NCBI GenBank assembly: GCA_010909725.1
Contig: JAACMV010000016.1
Location: 523,501 to 587,500, forward strand
Length of the DNA stretch: 64,000 nucleotides
From: Picochlorum sp. 'celeri'
Taxonomy: Eukaryota; Chlorophyta; Trebouxiophyceae
Direction: 5' to 3'
Below, piece after piece: positions 52,706 to 62,973 of the stretch (position 1 is the first letter of the stretch; each line of letters opens with the position of its first letter). Both the position numbers and the translations under genes were made by a program. The notes beneath the pieces were generated by a model that made no database searches, was not told where the DNA came from, and saw only the letters and a list, made by a program, of their open reading frames with translations.

Positions 52706-53632
52706 ATGTTGGAAAACAGCGTTAGAACGACGCCCAAAACTGGGATTTCTCAGGTTCCTCCTGCCTGTCTGTGTGGTTTGACAACGACAACCCTCACGCC
52801 TTCAAACAAGGAAAATGGACAATATTATACATGTCCAAAGAGCTCTGTAGACCCTTCTCGATGCGGTTTCATGCAAAGGCTTGTGGCAGCAGACGCTCCT
52901 GAAGATGGGGCCACTCCTGGTAAGCAGAGTGGGAACTGTGGTGCCGAAAGAGGCGAGCCGAGCTTTCAGCAGGGACCAATAGATGGGGTTCAACCTCAAC
53001 AGAAGAAGAACCGTGAGGCTCCTGGGAATGAGAACGCCACCGCAGCCCTGAGGACTGCCATGTGTTTTCGGTGTGGAGAAACTGGTCATTCTGCAAAGGA
53101 TTGCCCTGTCAAGTCGAATTCTCTGGGCAACGACACGTCTATAGATGCAGAGGAAGTAAAACGTAAGAGTCAGCTTGGTGGATATGGCGGGAATGCTGAT
53201 GGCGGTTCCATGCCGGGAGTGTGTTTCCACTGTCATCAGTCAGGCCATTGGGCCAAAGAATGTCCCACAAAGAGAGCGAATGAAATCAAGCGCAAAACAT
53301 GCTTTAGATGCAAACAGGAGGGCCACTGGGTTCGAGATTGTCCTTTACGGTATCCCCCTGCTGCCACAAAAATGAAGGCCTCTTCTGAGGCCCCTACTGC
53401 GAGTTTAGAGGCACCCAAACCTCTCCCTCCTCCTTCAGCAACTGCGAATAAAGAGACATTGAAATCTGTCCCTCCTGCTGGTGCGGACATGAATCCAGGA
53501 CCTCCTGAGAAGAAAGCGAGAATGATACATCCGCTTCCCGACCCAAAGAGGGTGAGAAAATTGCCACTATCCATGCGAGGAGGGAGCGGATTTGGCCTAC
53601 CAGACACATGGTTTTACAAGAGCAAGGAGTGA
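52706..53632 (+). CDS. GRF zinc finger plus three CCHC zinc knuckles
   Basis: 308 aa, single exon. Residues about 20-58 (PACLCGLTTTTLTPSNKENGQ then YTCPKSSVDPSRCGFMQ) form a GRF-type zinc finger, which binds single-stranded nucleic acid. Three CCHC knuckles follow (CFRCGETGHSAKDC, CFHCHQSGHWAKEC, CFRCKQEGHWVRDC). The remainder is Pro/Ala-rich. The end has a basic LPDPKRVRKLPLS segment and a conserved-looking GGSGFGLPDTWFY tail. Likely a nucleic-acid-binding factor in RNA metabolism or DNA repair; GRF plus knuckles also occurs in topoisomerase III tails, but no enzyme domain is present here. It is convergent with the next gene, with stops 5 bp apart. Confidence 0.85.
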   Translation: MLENSVRTTPKTGISQVPPACLCGLTTTTLTPSNKENGQYYTCPKSSVDPSRCGFMQRLVAADAPEDGATPGKQSGNCGAERGEPSFQQGPIDGVQPQQKKNREAPGNENATAALRTAMCFRCGETGHSAKDCPVKSNSLGNDTSIDAEEVKRKSQLGGYGGNADGGSMPGVCFHCHQSGHWAKECPTKRANEIKRKTCFRCKQEGHWVRDCPLRYPPAATKMKASSEAPTASLEAPKPLPPPSATANKETLKSVPPAGADMNPGPPEKKARMIHPLPDPKRVRKLPLSMRGGSGFGLPDTWFYKSKE

Positions 53633-53637
53633 ATACA

Positions 53638-54324
53638 TTACATGTCAAACAAATATTTTGCTTCGCTATGATAGAATGAATTGAATGCATGGTCTTTGTC
53701 TTGTAAAGGATTGGTTTTATTCGAGTCAAAATCTATGAAATGTCCTGCATCATCAGTCTCTGGAGCCAATCCCAAACCTCTGAGATGTTCCACATGATCC
53801 CCATACGATACAGAGAGACCGTATCTCAAAGATTCTTTTTTCTTTTCGAATTCTCTATCCCCGCCGTGCTCACGACAATATCGCACTAAAGATCTCCACG
53901 ACTGACGAGATGCCACTGCATATGGATTCCTGGGAGGCCTGGACGACCTCATTGTCCCATCATCCCACCTATACTGCCTTTCCCCGTAGTCCTTCACCCT
54001 GTGTAATGCATTGTGTTACATTTGTGAGCATGTGACGTTGGCGTGAATCGAATTCACCATACCTTTTCCTCAGAACGTCTGCTAGTCTAGAGCCCTCATC
54101 CACTCTACTTCGCCCCTCTCGGTCTTCCTGTACGTATTAAAACAGATGAGAATAACCTCACCATCACTTAGCGACCCGCGATCGTGGCGCACCTGCTCAC
54201 TGCGAGGAATCTCTTTCCTGCTCTGAATTGCTGGAACCCCGTGACCACTCTCGGGCACGTTCCGATCGATTAGTGAAACATTTGTTTCATTTCTAGAACC
54301 TAAATACCGACTAAGCTTGGGCAT
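53638..54324 (-). CDS. Hypothetical protein, 185 aa, three exons
   Basis: Not recognised. Proposed exons are 54324-54193, 54127-54063 and 53998-53638, with introns of 65 and 64 nt (donors GTGCGC and GTATGG; acceptors TACAG and ACACAG). All phases agree and no stop appears. The sequence is hydrophilic, rich in Arg, Asp, Tyr and Trp: EDREGRSRVDEGSRLADVLRK, YGERQYRWDDG, then SWRSLVRYCREHGG and SVSYGDHVEHLRGLG. It ends HAFNSFYHSEAKYLFDM. No signal or membrane segment. The agreement of three phases argues for a real gene. The stop is 5 bp from the convergent GRF/zinc-knuckle stop. Confidence 0.6.
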
Positions 54325-54663
54325 GGCCTTCAAATTCTGAAAACAAGGCTGACAACAATGAAGACAACGTTGACCAAAACCAAATGACACGTGCAACTAT
54401 AATCAGGGCCTATTGGACATTATTTGAGATTTCAATTCAATATTTTAGTATAATTGGTGGTTCGTTTGGCGAGAGATGGACAATGGTGAGAGTGGAGCTG
54501 CGATTGACCGGTCGAATGGTCAACCCGTCACAACCACCGGTTGTGCCGGTGCAGCTGTTCAACGAGAGGTTTTTCAAAAGATGGACCCACCGAATCCTGT
54601 GGATAGAGCCATTGAAATATAGGGATCTCACATAGTTATACATATGTCAGGAAAAACTGTACA
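54325..54663. other. Intergenic region upstream of the AP2 gene
   Basis: About 340 bp between the 185-aa hypothetical gene (minus) and the AP2 gene (plus). It carries the 48-codon ORF listed separately, a GACCGGTC palindrome at 54506-54513, and an ACAACC-ACC-GGTTGT inverted repeat at 54530-54544. Both palindromes lie inside the small ORF. Confidence 0.45.
54476..54622 (+). CDS. Small ORF, 48 aa, just upstream of the AP2 gene
   Basis: ATG at 54476, TAG at 54620-54622, 41 nt before the AP2 start codon. The peptide begins MDNGESGAAIDRSNGQPV and ends PPNPVDRAIEI. Composition is protein-like rather than random, but no family is recognised. It may be an upstream ORF controlling AP2 translation, a tiny gene in a shared transcript, or chance. 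It is out of frame with AP2, and I found no good splice pair joining the two. Confidence 0.35.
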   Translation: MDNGESGAAIDRSNGQPVTTTGCAGAAVQREVFQKMDPPNPVDRAIEI

Positions 54664-55958
54664 ATGGACTCGTCAAGGGAAGGTTTTGCTAGCAACAAGG
54701 ATGGTATCACCCTCTCTGTGTCTCCCTCAGTGGACCCAAACCTGGTTGTTGGTCCTCAAACAGGAGATGATGGGGGGTTTTTTGATTCAGATCCCCTTGC
54801 TGGGTTAGACATTCCTTTGTTACGAGATTTACCGACTGAAGAAGAGTTGTTGTCGTGTTTGGGCGAGGTTGGTATGCTTCCAGACAGCTGTGGTGGCAGT
54901 TCCCCTTTGATGCCTTCCTTCACACACCAGCATGATGGCCCTCCGTTTCTGGAGATTTCTACAGACTTGAATGGATCACATGTGTCGCATCATCGACAGC
55001 ACCTTGTGATTCCGTGTGAAAGCAATGGGACCAGACGTCATGCAGATACACAGAGTAGCCTGGTCCCCATTGCAGCATCAGAGCACCGCTGGAATCGACA
55101 CGAAGATGCACCCTTATTCTCACATAAATTGAAAGCAAACTCAAACTCTATGAAGAAGAGTTATAGAGGTGTCAGTAGGCATAGATTGACACAGCGTTGG
55201 GAAGCGTCCCTGTGGCTCAAGGGTAAGCAACTCTATCTGGGAGGATTTAATTTTCAAGAGGATGCTGCAAGAGCGTATGATTTGGCAGCATTGGCCTGCA
55301 AAGGATCAAAAGCATGTACCAATTTTCATGCCTCGGAATATACGAGTCAACTGGAGGAAATTCAGAGCTTTAGTGAAGAAGAAGTGGTGGCATACATTCG
55401 GCGGCGGAGTACAGCATTTAGTCGGGGACGATCGAAATATAGAGGTGTATCTGGGCAAGTTGGTAGATGGGAAGCTCGAATAGGATCATTTCGAGGTCGA
55501 AAGAATGTGAGTGATCATATGTGCTGGGTGCCTATGATGCAAATAGATGGGATGACATGGAATGCTCTTTATGCAGGTGTCTTTTGGAGTGTTTGAAACA
55601 GAGGAGGAGGCAGCTCAGCAATACGACAGAGCTTTGGTGATTGAAAAGGGCCGATCAGGTTCGTTGGTTGATCGAATCGATGCGCACTGGTCATGTGTGA
55701 GATCCCTGTATCTGTGTGACTTGTGTGGGCCTGTCTGTTCCTGCAGCTAAAACAAACTTTCCTTTACAATTATATGAGAGCGAGGCATTCCAGTATGACC
55801 ATTCCCAATCTTTATGTCGGACAGAGGAAGAAAAGGAGCGTATGAAGGAGTCATACACGTTGCCAGTCGGTCGAACGGTAACCCTCGAGGAAAAAAGAAG
55901 AGGCATTGTCATTACTGGAGAAGCCTTGAAGAATAACTTGTTTAGAAATAAATTATGA
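54664..55958 (+). CDS. AP2-domain transcription factor (two AP2 repeats)
   Basis: Exons 54664-55506, 55577-55658 and 55747-55958 give 378 aa. An acidic, Ser-rich N-terminus (DDGGFFDSDPLAGLDIPLL) could be an activation region. AP2 repeat 1 lies near 166-222 (SYRGVSRHRLTQRWEASLWL, LYLGGFNFQEDAARAYDLAAL) and repeat 2 near 258-308 (KYRGVSGQVGRWEARIG, VSFGVFETEEEAAQQYDRAL). Repeat 2 is assembled across two introns; the exon joins restore the family pattern RKN|VSFG. Two repeats place it near the AP2/ANT type rather than ERF. The stop codon overlaps the next gene's ATG as ATGA (55955-55958). Confidence 0.9.
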
Positions 55959-56578
55959 TTAAAATTTTAGATCCAAGTGGGCGAATGGCCACTATAGAGG
56001 AGCCTGATTGTTCTTCTTTGGAACGGTTCAAACGGCAAGTTGGTACAAGGCTTGGATTTGAGAGTGCGAGTGTAGAACGTTTAGAATTGAGTTGTAAAGG
56101 TAGGGCTTTGCTGGATGATGGCGATATGGATTCGTTGGGGGAAGAAGATACGGTGCTGTGCTTTCTCAAACCGAAAAAGTGTGCAGAGATCCAGCAGAGT
56201 CCAACCTCTTCCAACAATGACAATGCCATAGAGGAAGAGGTGGACAATCTCTTTTCATGGAACGCACAAAGCCCTGTGTGGTTAAAAGATTTGTTGATGA
56301 ATAGATGTGGGATCCCTGAATGGTTAGTCGGGCCAATAACTCACATCACAGGGAAACAATGGATGATTTTTTCAGCATGGATGATTGGGTCCAAATTGGC
56401 TTCCAGGTGGGATTTGGGCCCGATGTATTTGCTCGGGACCCTTTTTTATGTGATGTTCCGAAATCTTGGGAAGCGAACTGGAGAATTTTCGGCATATTCC
56501 ATCTTTAATCGTGGTACAAGACGATTACATGGTCAGCTTGATTCTGCTCAATTGCAACAGCAGCTGGGGTACTTGTAA
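55955..56578 (+). CDS. Ubiquitin-like plus SAYSvFN-domain membrane protein
   Basis: 207 aa, single exon. Residues 1-75 resemble a ubiquitin-like fold (MIKILDPSGRMATIEEPDCSSLERFKRQVG, then DDGDMDSLGEEDTVLCFL). After a short acidic linker and amphipathic helices comes a hydrophobic segment (LGPMYLLGTLFYVMF) and the SAYSvFN motif (GEFSAYSIFNRG...LDSAQLQQQLGYL). Human SAYSD1 has the same membrane segment plus SAYSvFN end and works in ER translocon quality control; a ubiquitin-like domain fused to it would suit that role. The ATG shares its last bases with the TGA of the AP2 gene. The stop is 27 bp from the convergent PurF stop. Confidence 0.75.
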   Translation: MIKILDPSGRMATIEEPDCSSLERFKRQVGTRLGFESASVERLELSCKGRALLDDGDMDSLGEEDTVLCFLKPKKCAEIQQSPTSSNNDNAIEEEVDNLFSWNAQSPVWLKDLLMNRCGIPEWLVGPITHITGKQWMIFSAWMIGSKLASRWDLGPMYLLGTLFYVMFRNLGKRTGEFSAYSIFNRGTRRLHGQLDSAQLQQQLGYL

Positions 56579-56605
56579 AGAGAGTTTTTTTATTACAACA
56601 TCATT

Positions 56606-58428
56606 TTACACTTCTATTGGACGACCTCGTTCCATCGGTCGTTTTCCTCTACCAGTCTTTTCCAGCTTCTCAATGTACTCTTCTGTGATGCCACCTGTGA
56701 CATAGTCACCATCAAAGCAGGAGGCCTCAAATCGTTTGATTGTTGGGTTTAATTCCTTGCCAACTTGCACTAAATCTTCTACAGTTTGGTATAACAGTCC
56801 ATCTGCTCCCAAGACTTTGCAAATTTCATCCTCCGTGAGCCCGTGTGCGACAAATTCCTTCCTTGATGGCATATCTACACCATACACATTTGGATTTCGC
56901 ACTGGTGGCGATGCAGAAGCAAGGTACACTTTTGCTGCACCAGCGCGTCTCACCATGTTCACAATCTGGCTCATTGTTGTTCCCCTGACGATGGAGTCGT
57001 CCACAAGGAGGACATTCTTTCCTGAAAATACTGCTGGCATGGCATTCAATTTGCGGCGGACGGACATCTCTCTCATTCTCTGGTCTGGCATGATGAATGT
57101 TCGTCCCACATAACGATTCTTAACCAGACCTTCGCGATATGGCAACTGCATCTCGGCAGAGATCTGGATTGCGGCTGGCCTACTTCCATCAGGGACTGGG
57201 CACACCAGATCAATATCCCAATTCTTCTCCATAATCTTGTGAGCCAATCGTGTGCCCAATCCTAATTGATAATCATAAACCGAAATATCATTTAGAATTG
57301 AATCTGGACGAGACAGGTAGATGTACTCAAACACACAGGGTGAAAGCTCTTTTGGTGGATGGCACTCCCGTGACACCAATTTGCCATCCTCCGTGATGAC
57401 AATCATCTCCCCAGGGGACACATCCCTCACTCGTTCGAAGCCGATCGGACCAAAAGCACAGTCTTCAGATGCAACACACCACTCTTCACCATTCTCTCCA
57501 TGTCTTTTCCCAAGAACCAGTGGTCGAATTCCATGAGGATCTCTGAAGGCTACCATTCCAACTCCCTTGACCAGGCAGATGCATGAATACGCACCTTCAA
57601 GCAACCTCATAGCAGCCTCTCCAGCTTCAAAGACCATGTCCATTTTTTTCCTATTCGGATCACATGCCGCATCCAAAAGACATTTCTGATGCGCCCTGTG
57701 AATCTCATCAGCAAATATGTTGAGCAACACTTCAGAGTCAGATGTCGTTCTTAAATGCCTGTTGAAAAATGACGTGGAAGATTCTAGCATCTTTCGCAAC
57801 TCGGCTGTGTTGGTCAAATTTCCATTGTGAATAAGGTAGATCCCCAGCGGAGAGTTGACAAAAAATGGCTGTGCCTCCTGTGCAGATGCTGTGCCTGCAG
57901 TAGGATATCGCACATGTCCAATTCCTACCGATCCATCAAGAGTATTCAGTAATTCCTGGTTGTTAAACACATCTTTCACGAGACCGTTGGCTTTGTACTC
58001 GTGAAATTTGTAGCCATCTGTGGTCACCATTCCAGCAGAATCCTGCCCTCTATGCTGTAACATCAGTAACCCCTCATAAATCTCCACATTCGCATTCCCA
58101 GCGTGCTTATGCACCCCGATGATCCCACACATTTTCGTGCCCATGTTCCTGCATTGACAATCGATCTTCATTGATTCCCATGCATAGAGACAGACTGGCA
58201 AGTACAAACAAACCTTTTCAAACTCTCAGCAACGCGCTGCCTGGCGACGGCAGCATCCACCAGGGCATGAAATTCCCCTCTTCTAACACTACAAGAGCTC
58301 ATCCTGGAGACGCCACCCCGAAAGCCTGCCATCCCGGCGACTGCCGTGGGCCGGTGGCGATGCATGGCACGCTGGACGCCGTGGACGTACATCCGACCAC
58401 CAGCTGCCGGACAAGTTGATCGCATCAT
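56606..58428 (-). CDS. purF: Amidophosphoribosyltransferase (PurF), plastid-type
   Basis: First committed step of purine synthesis: PRPP plus glutamine to phosphoribosylamine. Exons 58428-58214 and 58148-56606 with a 65-nt intron give 585 aa. Exon 1 encodes an Arg/Ser/Ala-rich leader that fits a plastid transit peptide. The join SLK|RNMGTKMCGIIGV places the glutaminase nucleophile Cys at residue 79, after a short propeptide. Further motifs are LQHRGQDSAG, GHVRYPTAG, HNGNLTN, CPVPDGSRPAA, the PRPP loop VLLVDDSIVRGTT and MPSRKEF. The C-terminus has the acidic/basic tail common in plant enzymes. The initiator could be one of several in-frame ATGs (58428, 58425, 58392). Confidence 0.93.
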
Positions 58429-58763
58429 GATTAGTACTTTGGAATTCGTTCTTCAAAGACTGCTGACTATTTCCCACAACAAGACTGGCGATTCAAGTTC
58501 GAATCCACGGGTTGCGGTATATAATAGTCTCCCATCACCGAGATCGTTTGACCGAAAGAGAATATCGTACTATCAAATTTGGATTCCATGGGAAGGGTTG
58601 CCCTGGGAGCCTGGTGTCGTGCCTACAGAAGTGCCTTTGGCCTCATCTGAAGACCAAGACTAGGGTATCTTTTTTATTTTTAGATTCATTAGAATTTCAA
58701 TCGCCCACCCATTCGGCACAGAGTCACCCGTGAGAGGGGAATACGGAAGGGAAAAGTGCTGTC
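58429..58763. other. Divergent intergenic region, PurF / RNASEK-like gene
   Basis: 335 bp. It carries GATTC-AAGTTC-GAATC (58490-58505), which at first resembles a tRNA T-arm but does not fold as one. A TATATAATAG near 58517 could be a TATA element for the plus-strand gene. No other gene seen. Confidence 0.4.
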
Positions 58764-59172
58764 ATGTGTGGACCTTCGGGTGCGTCTATTCTGCCATCTG
58801 TTGCGAGAGATATCTCGTGGAATACAAATAAATGGTACTTATGACTATGCAGGCCTGATGGCAGCCACGGGGTTTAGCGCCTTTGGCATCTGTTTTCTGA
58901 GTCTGTTGGCAATATTGATCAAGCACGGGTATCCGTACGTTGTTTTTGATGTCCTTGAAGTTGATATACACTGAAAATGACTCTAGTGATGATGATGCGT
59001 GTGCAGGTATGTGGGAGAATGGTTCGATCCGTCGTCAGAAGATGGCAAGCCTCTCAGCGAACAGCAGCGACTGGTAGTAAGTGCCCTGTGGCAAGCAGTG
59101 TTTGTGTACATAATAATCGGCGGAGTTTCATTGATAGGGTTAGCATTACATAAAGTTCGCAGAGCATTTTGA
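58764..59172 (+). CDS. Small two-helix membrane protein, RNASEK-like
   Basis: Exons 58764-58779, 58853-58934 and 59007-59172 (introns of 73 and 72 nt, donors GTGCGT and GTACGT) give 87 aa. The start MCGPSG then TGFSAFGICFLSLLAILIK matches the first helix and CGP entry of ribonuclease kappa/RNASEK, a V-ATPase-associated protein of similar length. A hydrophilic loop with EQQR and a second helix (AVFVYIIIGGVSLIGLAL) ending in basic KVRRAF complete it. The first exon has only 16 coding bases. The family call rests on length, two-helix layout and the CGP...SA.G pattern. Confidence 0.65.
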
Positions 59173-59205
59173 TAGATATGTGTATGTATGTAAGACGAAT
59201 TCAAA

Positions 59206-59939
59206 TCAAGTTCTTGGTGCACCACCAATTGTGGCCTCAGGGAGCCTCTCAATGGTGTACTTGTGGCTCTGAATGTACATGATGGGGACTCCAGGAATCT
59301 TTCGTATTCGTCGTCGCAAATCTTTGTCGCATGTCGCAGCTATGTAGCACCTGTGTTGGGAGACTCGCTCACAAATGCAGTCATCTGCATATGTTCCCTT
59401 GTGGGTGCATGGGAGTCTCTCGATCCTTGGGTCTTTTGCAATTTTCAGAGCCACTCTATATTTTTGACCAAGTTTTTCCAATTCTGCCATGACGCAATCT
59501 GTGATACAAGGAGTACACTCTGCATACAAGCAATCCATCATCCCTTTGAGCAGATCAATCTTGTTCCGGATGGAAAAGTTGATGAAATTTGTATCGATCA
59601 GTACTCTATATGGAGGTCCTAACTGTGTATTGTAACGAAAGAATAGAGCTGAAGGGGTCTTATCCCTGCACAATGTTCACAAATACAGTGAATGAAAAAG
59701 AAAAGCAGCCTGGTGGGAGAAGCAGCAGCAGCACGTACACATGTTTCACCTCGGCCTCCTTTTTCTTAGTCCCAGCATTTTTACTGTATGACAATAGCCG
59801 TTGAATGTGTCAGAGAAATGTCAAACGGTACTTTGAGGACAATACGCAGGTCAGGGCATGCAACGCACGGCTTCAAATCTTTGGGATTCAGAAGTCTCTT
59901 CACCTCTGCAAACTTTCGAGTCTTTTTAGCCTTTCCCAT
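59206..59939 (-). CDS. FCF1: FCF1/UTP24 PIN-domain endonuclease of rRNA processing
   Basis: Cleaves pre-rRNA at sites A1/A2 in the small-subunit processome. Exons 59939-59869, 59783-59739 and 59665-59206 give 191 aa. Introns are 85 and 73 nt with GTGCGT and GTACGT donors. The start [17 protein letters not shown] and the Lys-rich linker lead into [28 protein letters not shown]. The PIN active-site acids are visible in [16 protein letters not shown] and GTYADDCI. The conserved end is [15 protein letters not shown]. The first two exons are reconstructed from splice motifs and the conserved FCF1 opening. It is divergent from MRD1/RBM19, another processome factor, 239 bp away. Confidence 0.93.
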
Positions 59940-60178
59940 CTTTTTATAATTTGAAAAGGGGAGGAATACTGGGGTTTCACTGGGAATATGGTGTGCGAAT
60001 CAATCTTTTGGGGATGGGGATGAAATGGCACAGGTAGAGACCTGATCTGAAATGGCAATGAGAGGGACGTATGCGTGCATTGCAATTTTATTTGTGAAGA
60101 AGTTCCATCAATTTTACCATTTAACGGGTGAGAACGTTGCTCTGTTACCATTCACTGTGTTGCATGGAGCGGTGAGCC

Positions 60179-62888
60179 ATGCCGAATACTGACACTGTTG
60201 TTCCGAGTGGAGAGGACGCTCCTGTCATAACATCGAGGCTTATAGTCAAAAATCTGCCCAAATATGTGGATGAAAAGCGACTGAAAGAGCATTTTGGGTC
60301 CCATGGAGAAGTAACAGACTGCAAAGTTATGAAGACCAGGTAAGCATGTCTCCTCTCTTTGTCCAATATAGAATGTGTGGGGTAAATTCCTTGTACAATC
60401 ACGAATATTATGTATCCATTTTCAGGGATGGAAAGTCTCGATGCTTTGGATTCGTGGGATTTGCCCAAGACTCTGATGCCCAAGCAGCACAAAAGTATTA
60501 CAACAAGACATTCATGGATGCCATGAGGTTGGAGGTTGAGTTTGCCCAAAAATATGGATCCGAGCTAAAGAAGAACGCATGGAGTAAATATACAGAGGGA
60601 ACTTCCCGGAACAAGGAGTTTATGGCTGCTACAGGAGCAAATGCAGTCAAGGTAGCGACTGCAGGGCCCAAAGAGACGAGGGATGGGACAGTGCCTGCGG
60701 GACAAATTACTCGACAAGGTAGGATCGATGAGTGTTTTTGATGAATGGGATTGTTTTGTTTTTAATAGTAGAACATGTTATGGTGTCTGTAGTGGGCGAG
60801 GAGGATCCAGAATTGGCAGAGTTCTTGTCATTGATGCAGCCACGCCATAAGAAGGCGATTTGGTCGAATGAAGATGCGTTTGTTCAGGAACAAAATGGTC
60901 TGACGGTGCAAAATAAGCAATCTTTGGATGTTGTTGACGATGGAAGTGCCTCTGATGAGGAATACGAGGATGTAGAGAAGGCGACAGAAGATGTGCCACG
61001 TCCTGCACCACACAATGATGGTGTTGATGGTGTTGTTGTGGATGCTGGTGTATCTGACTTGGACTATTTGAAATCACGAATGACTTCCAAATTTTCTGAC
61101 GATGAGGAAGAGTCTGGAGGCTCGGATGAAGAGCCTGCCTCTGGAGCACCATCAGCAGCGCAGCAGGATGAGGATGCCACAACAGAGGATGGTGGCACAG
61201 ATGAAGTAGACATTATTGATGATTCAGAGGCTAAAGATAAAAGCAGTGACGATCAAATTGGTCTCATTTCGCAAACAAGGCGTTTATTTGCAAGGAATTT
61301 GCCATACTCTGCTGGTGATGATGATGTCAGAAACTTGTTTGAAGAGTATGGAGACTTGGAAGAGGTCCATATTGTAATCGATAAGGCGACGAGGAAAAGC
61401 AAGGGATACGCGTTAATCACATTTGTGGAACCAGAGCCTGCAGTGAAAGCCTTCGAGGCTCTTGATGGCTCCATCTTCATGGGAAGACTCCTGCACATCT
61501 TGCCAGGCAAATCAGCTCCACAGCATGAGGACAGACCCATAGATGATTCTCATGGAACAAGCAGCTACAAAAAGGAAAAGGAGACAAAAATGAAGAAAGA
61601 AGAGGCGACGAATAGAGCAGCATGGAACACTCTCTTCATGAGGGCAGACACTGTGGCAGATGCCGTGGCAGATATGTATGACATGCCCAAGTCGGCCTTA
61701 CTGGACCCATCGGCATCAGATATGGCAGTAAGGCTTGCTTTAGGAGAAGTAAAGGTCATCAACATGACAAAAGAGCATTTAGAGGAGCATGGAGTGCATG
61801 TCACTGCACTGGAGGATGCTGCTCAGTCATCAGGCAAATCCAAGAAGAGGGACGCTGTCAAACGCAGCGATTGCGTTCTCATCGTCAAGAATTTACCCTA
61901 TACATTAGATGAGGATGAGCTAAAGGCAATGTTCAGCAATATAGGCCCAATTCTGAGGTGGGTTTTGCCTCCTTCACATGCACTTGCTATTGTGGAGTTT
62001 AGCAGCAGCCATGATGCCAGCAATGCATTCAAAAAGCTTGCATTCAAAAGATACCGCAGCGTACCAATATACTTAGAATGGGCTCCCAGAGATATCTTTT
62101 CATACCATAAGAGCAGCAAGTCTTCCATGGAGAAGGCACCCACAGGGCTAGACACAAGCCAAAAGGAGACGCCCAAGGTTGACCCAGTGGGAGCAGCCCT
62201 GACGAGCCTTCAGAATGGAGCAGATGAATCGGCGGACTCTTCGACAATCTTTGTTAAAAACATTGCATTCAAGACAAAGAAACAGAGTTTCGAGAAACAT
62301 TTTAAGGACACTGTCAGATCTTGTGGCGGGGAGTTGAAGAGTGCCAAGATTGCCCAAAGGAAACTGAAAGACGGCAAGCAGGTCTCCGCTGGGTTTGGTT
62401 TTGTAGAGTGTTCTAGCGAGGATGTGGCGCGACGGGTCATCGATGCTCTCCAAGGCTCGTCCTTGGATGGCCACAACCTTGTTCTCCAGCTTTCCCAAGG
62501 AACTGCTTCTTCACTCCCTCAGGAACAAGCCAAAAAGGCAGCCCCAGACACCAAGGCAGCGTCGTCCAAAGTTTTAATACGCAATGTCGCATTTGAGGCA
62601 ACTAGGGCAGACCTCGTGAATTTGTTCACCCCGTTCGGCGAGGTGAAGAGCTGCAGACTCCCACGAAAGTTTGATGGCAACCACAGAGGCTTTGCCTTTC
62701 TAGAGTTTGCGAGCAAACAAGAAGCCAAAGCAGCAGTCGCAGCAGTTGCAGGATCCCACTTGTATGGACGCAGGCTCGTCATTGAGTGGGCCGAGGAAGA
62801 AGATTCGATAGAGCAGATGCGTGAAAAGACGAGCAGGAAATTCGACGGTGGCCAAGGCTCCAGGCAGAAACGCGTCAAGAGTGCATAA
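60179..62888 (+). CDS. MRD1/RBM19, multi-RRM pre-rRNA processing factor
   Basis: Exons 60179-60339, 60426-60718 and 60793-62888 (introns of 86 and 74 nt) give 849 aa. Five RRMs are visible: near 22-98 (RLIVKNLPKYVDEKRLKEHF), 311-390 (RLFARNLPYSAGDDDVRNLF), 507-585 (VLIVKNLPYTLDEDELKAMF), 630-720 (TIFVKNIAFKTKKQSFEKHF) and 740-820 (VLIRNVAFEATRADLVNLF). The linker after RRM1 has the MRD1-specific DPELAEFLSLMQPRHKKAIWSNED, and a long acidic region precedes RRM2. Five RRMs matches yeast Mrd1; animal RBM19 has six. It acts in early small-subunit ribosome assembly in the nucleolus. The head-to-head neighbour FCF1 works in the same particle, so a shared promoter would be sensible. Confidence 0.92.
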
Positions 62889-62973
62889 TAAAACAACAAA
62901 TTTGCGTTACGAACGAAACAAAAAGCTATTAAAACAGGTAAAAGTAACAACTACATCCAATACACCTCTCAGA

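Noticed and set aside
54128..54156. 29-nt intron in the 185-aa hypothetical gene
   Set aside because: Far shorter than any other intron here; a 65-nt intron with donor GTGCGC fits phase and size.
58470..58520. tRNA-like GTTCGAATCC
   Set aside because: The flanking bases do not form a T-stem, and no D-arm, anticodon arm or acceptor stem can be drawn.
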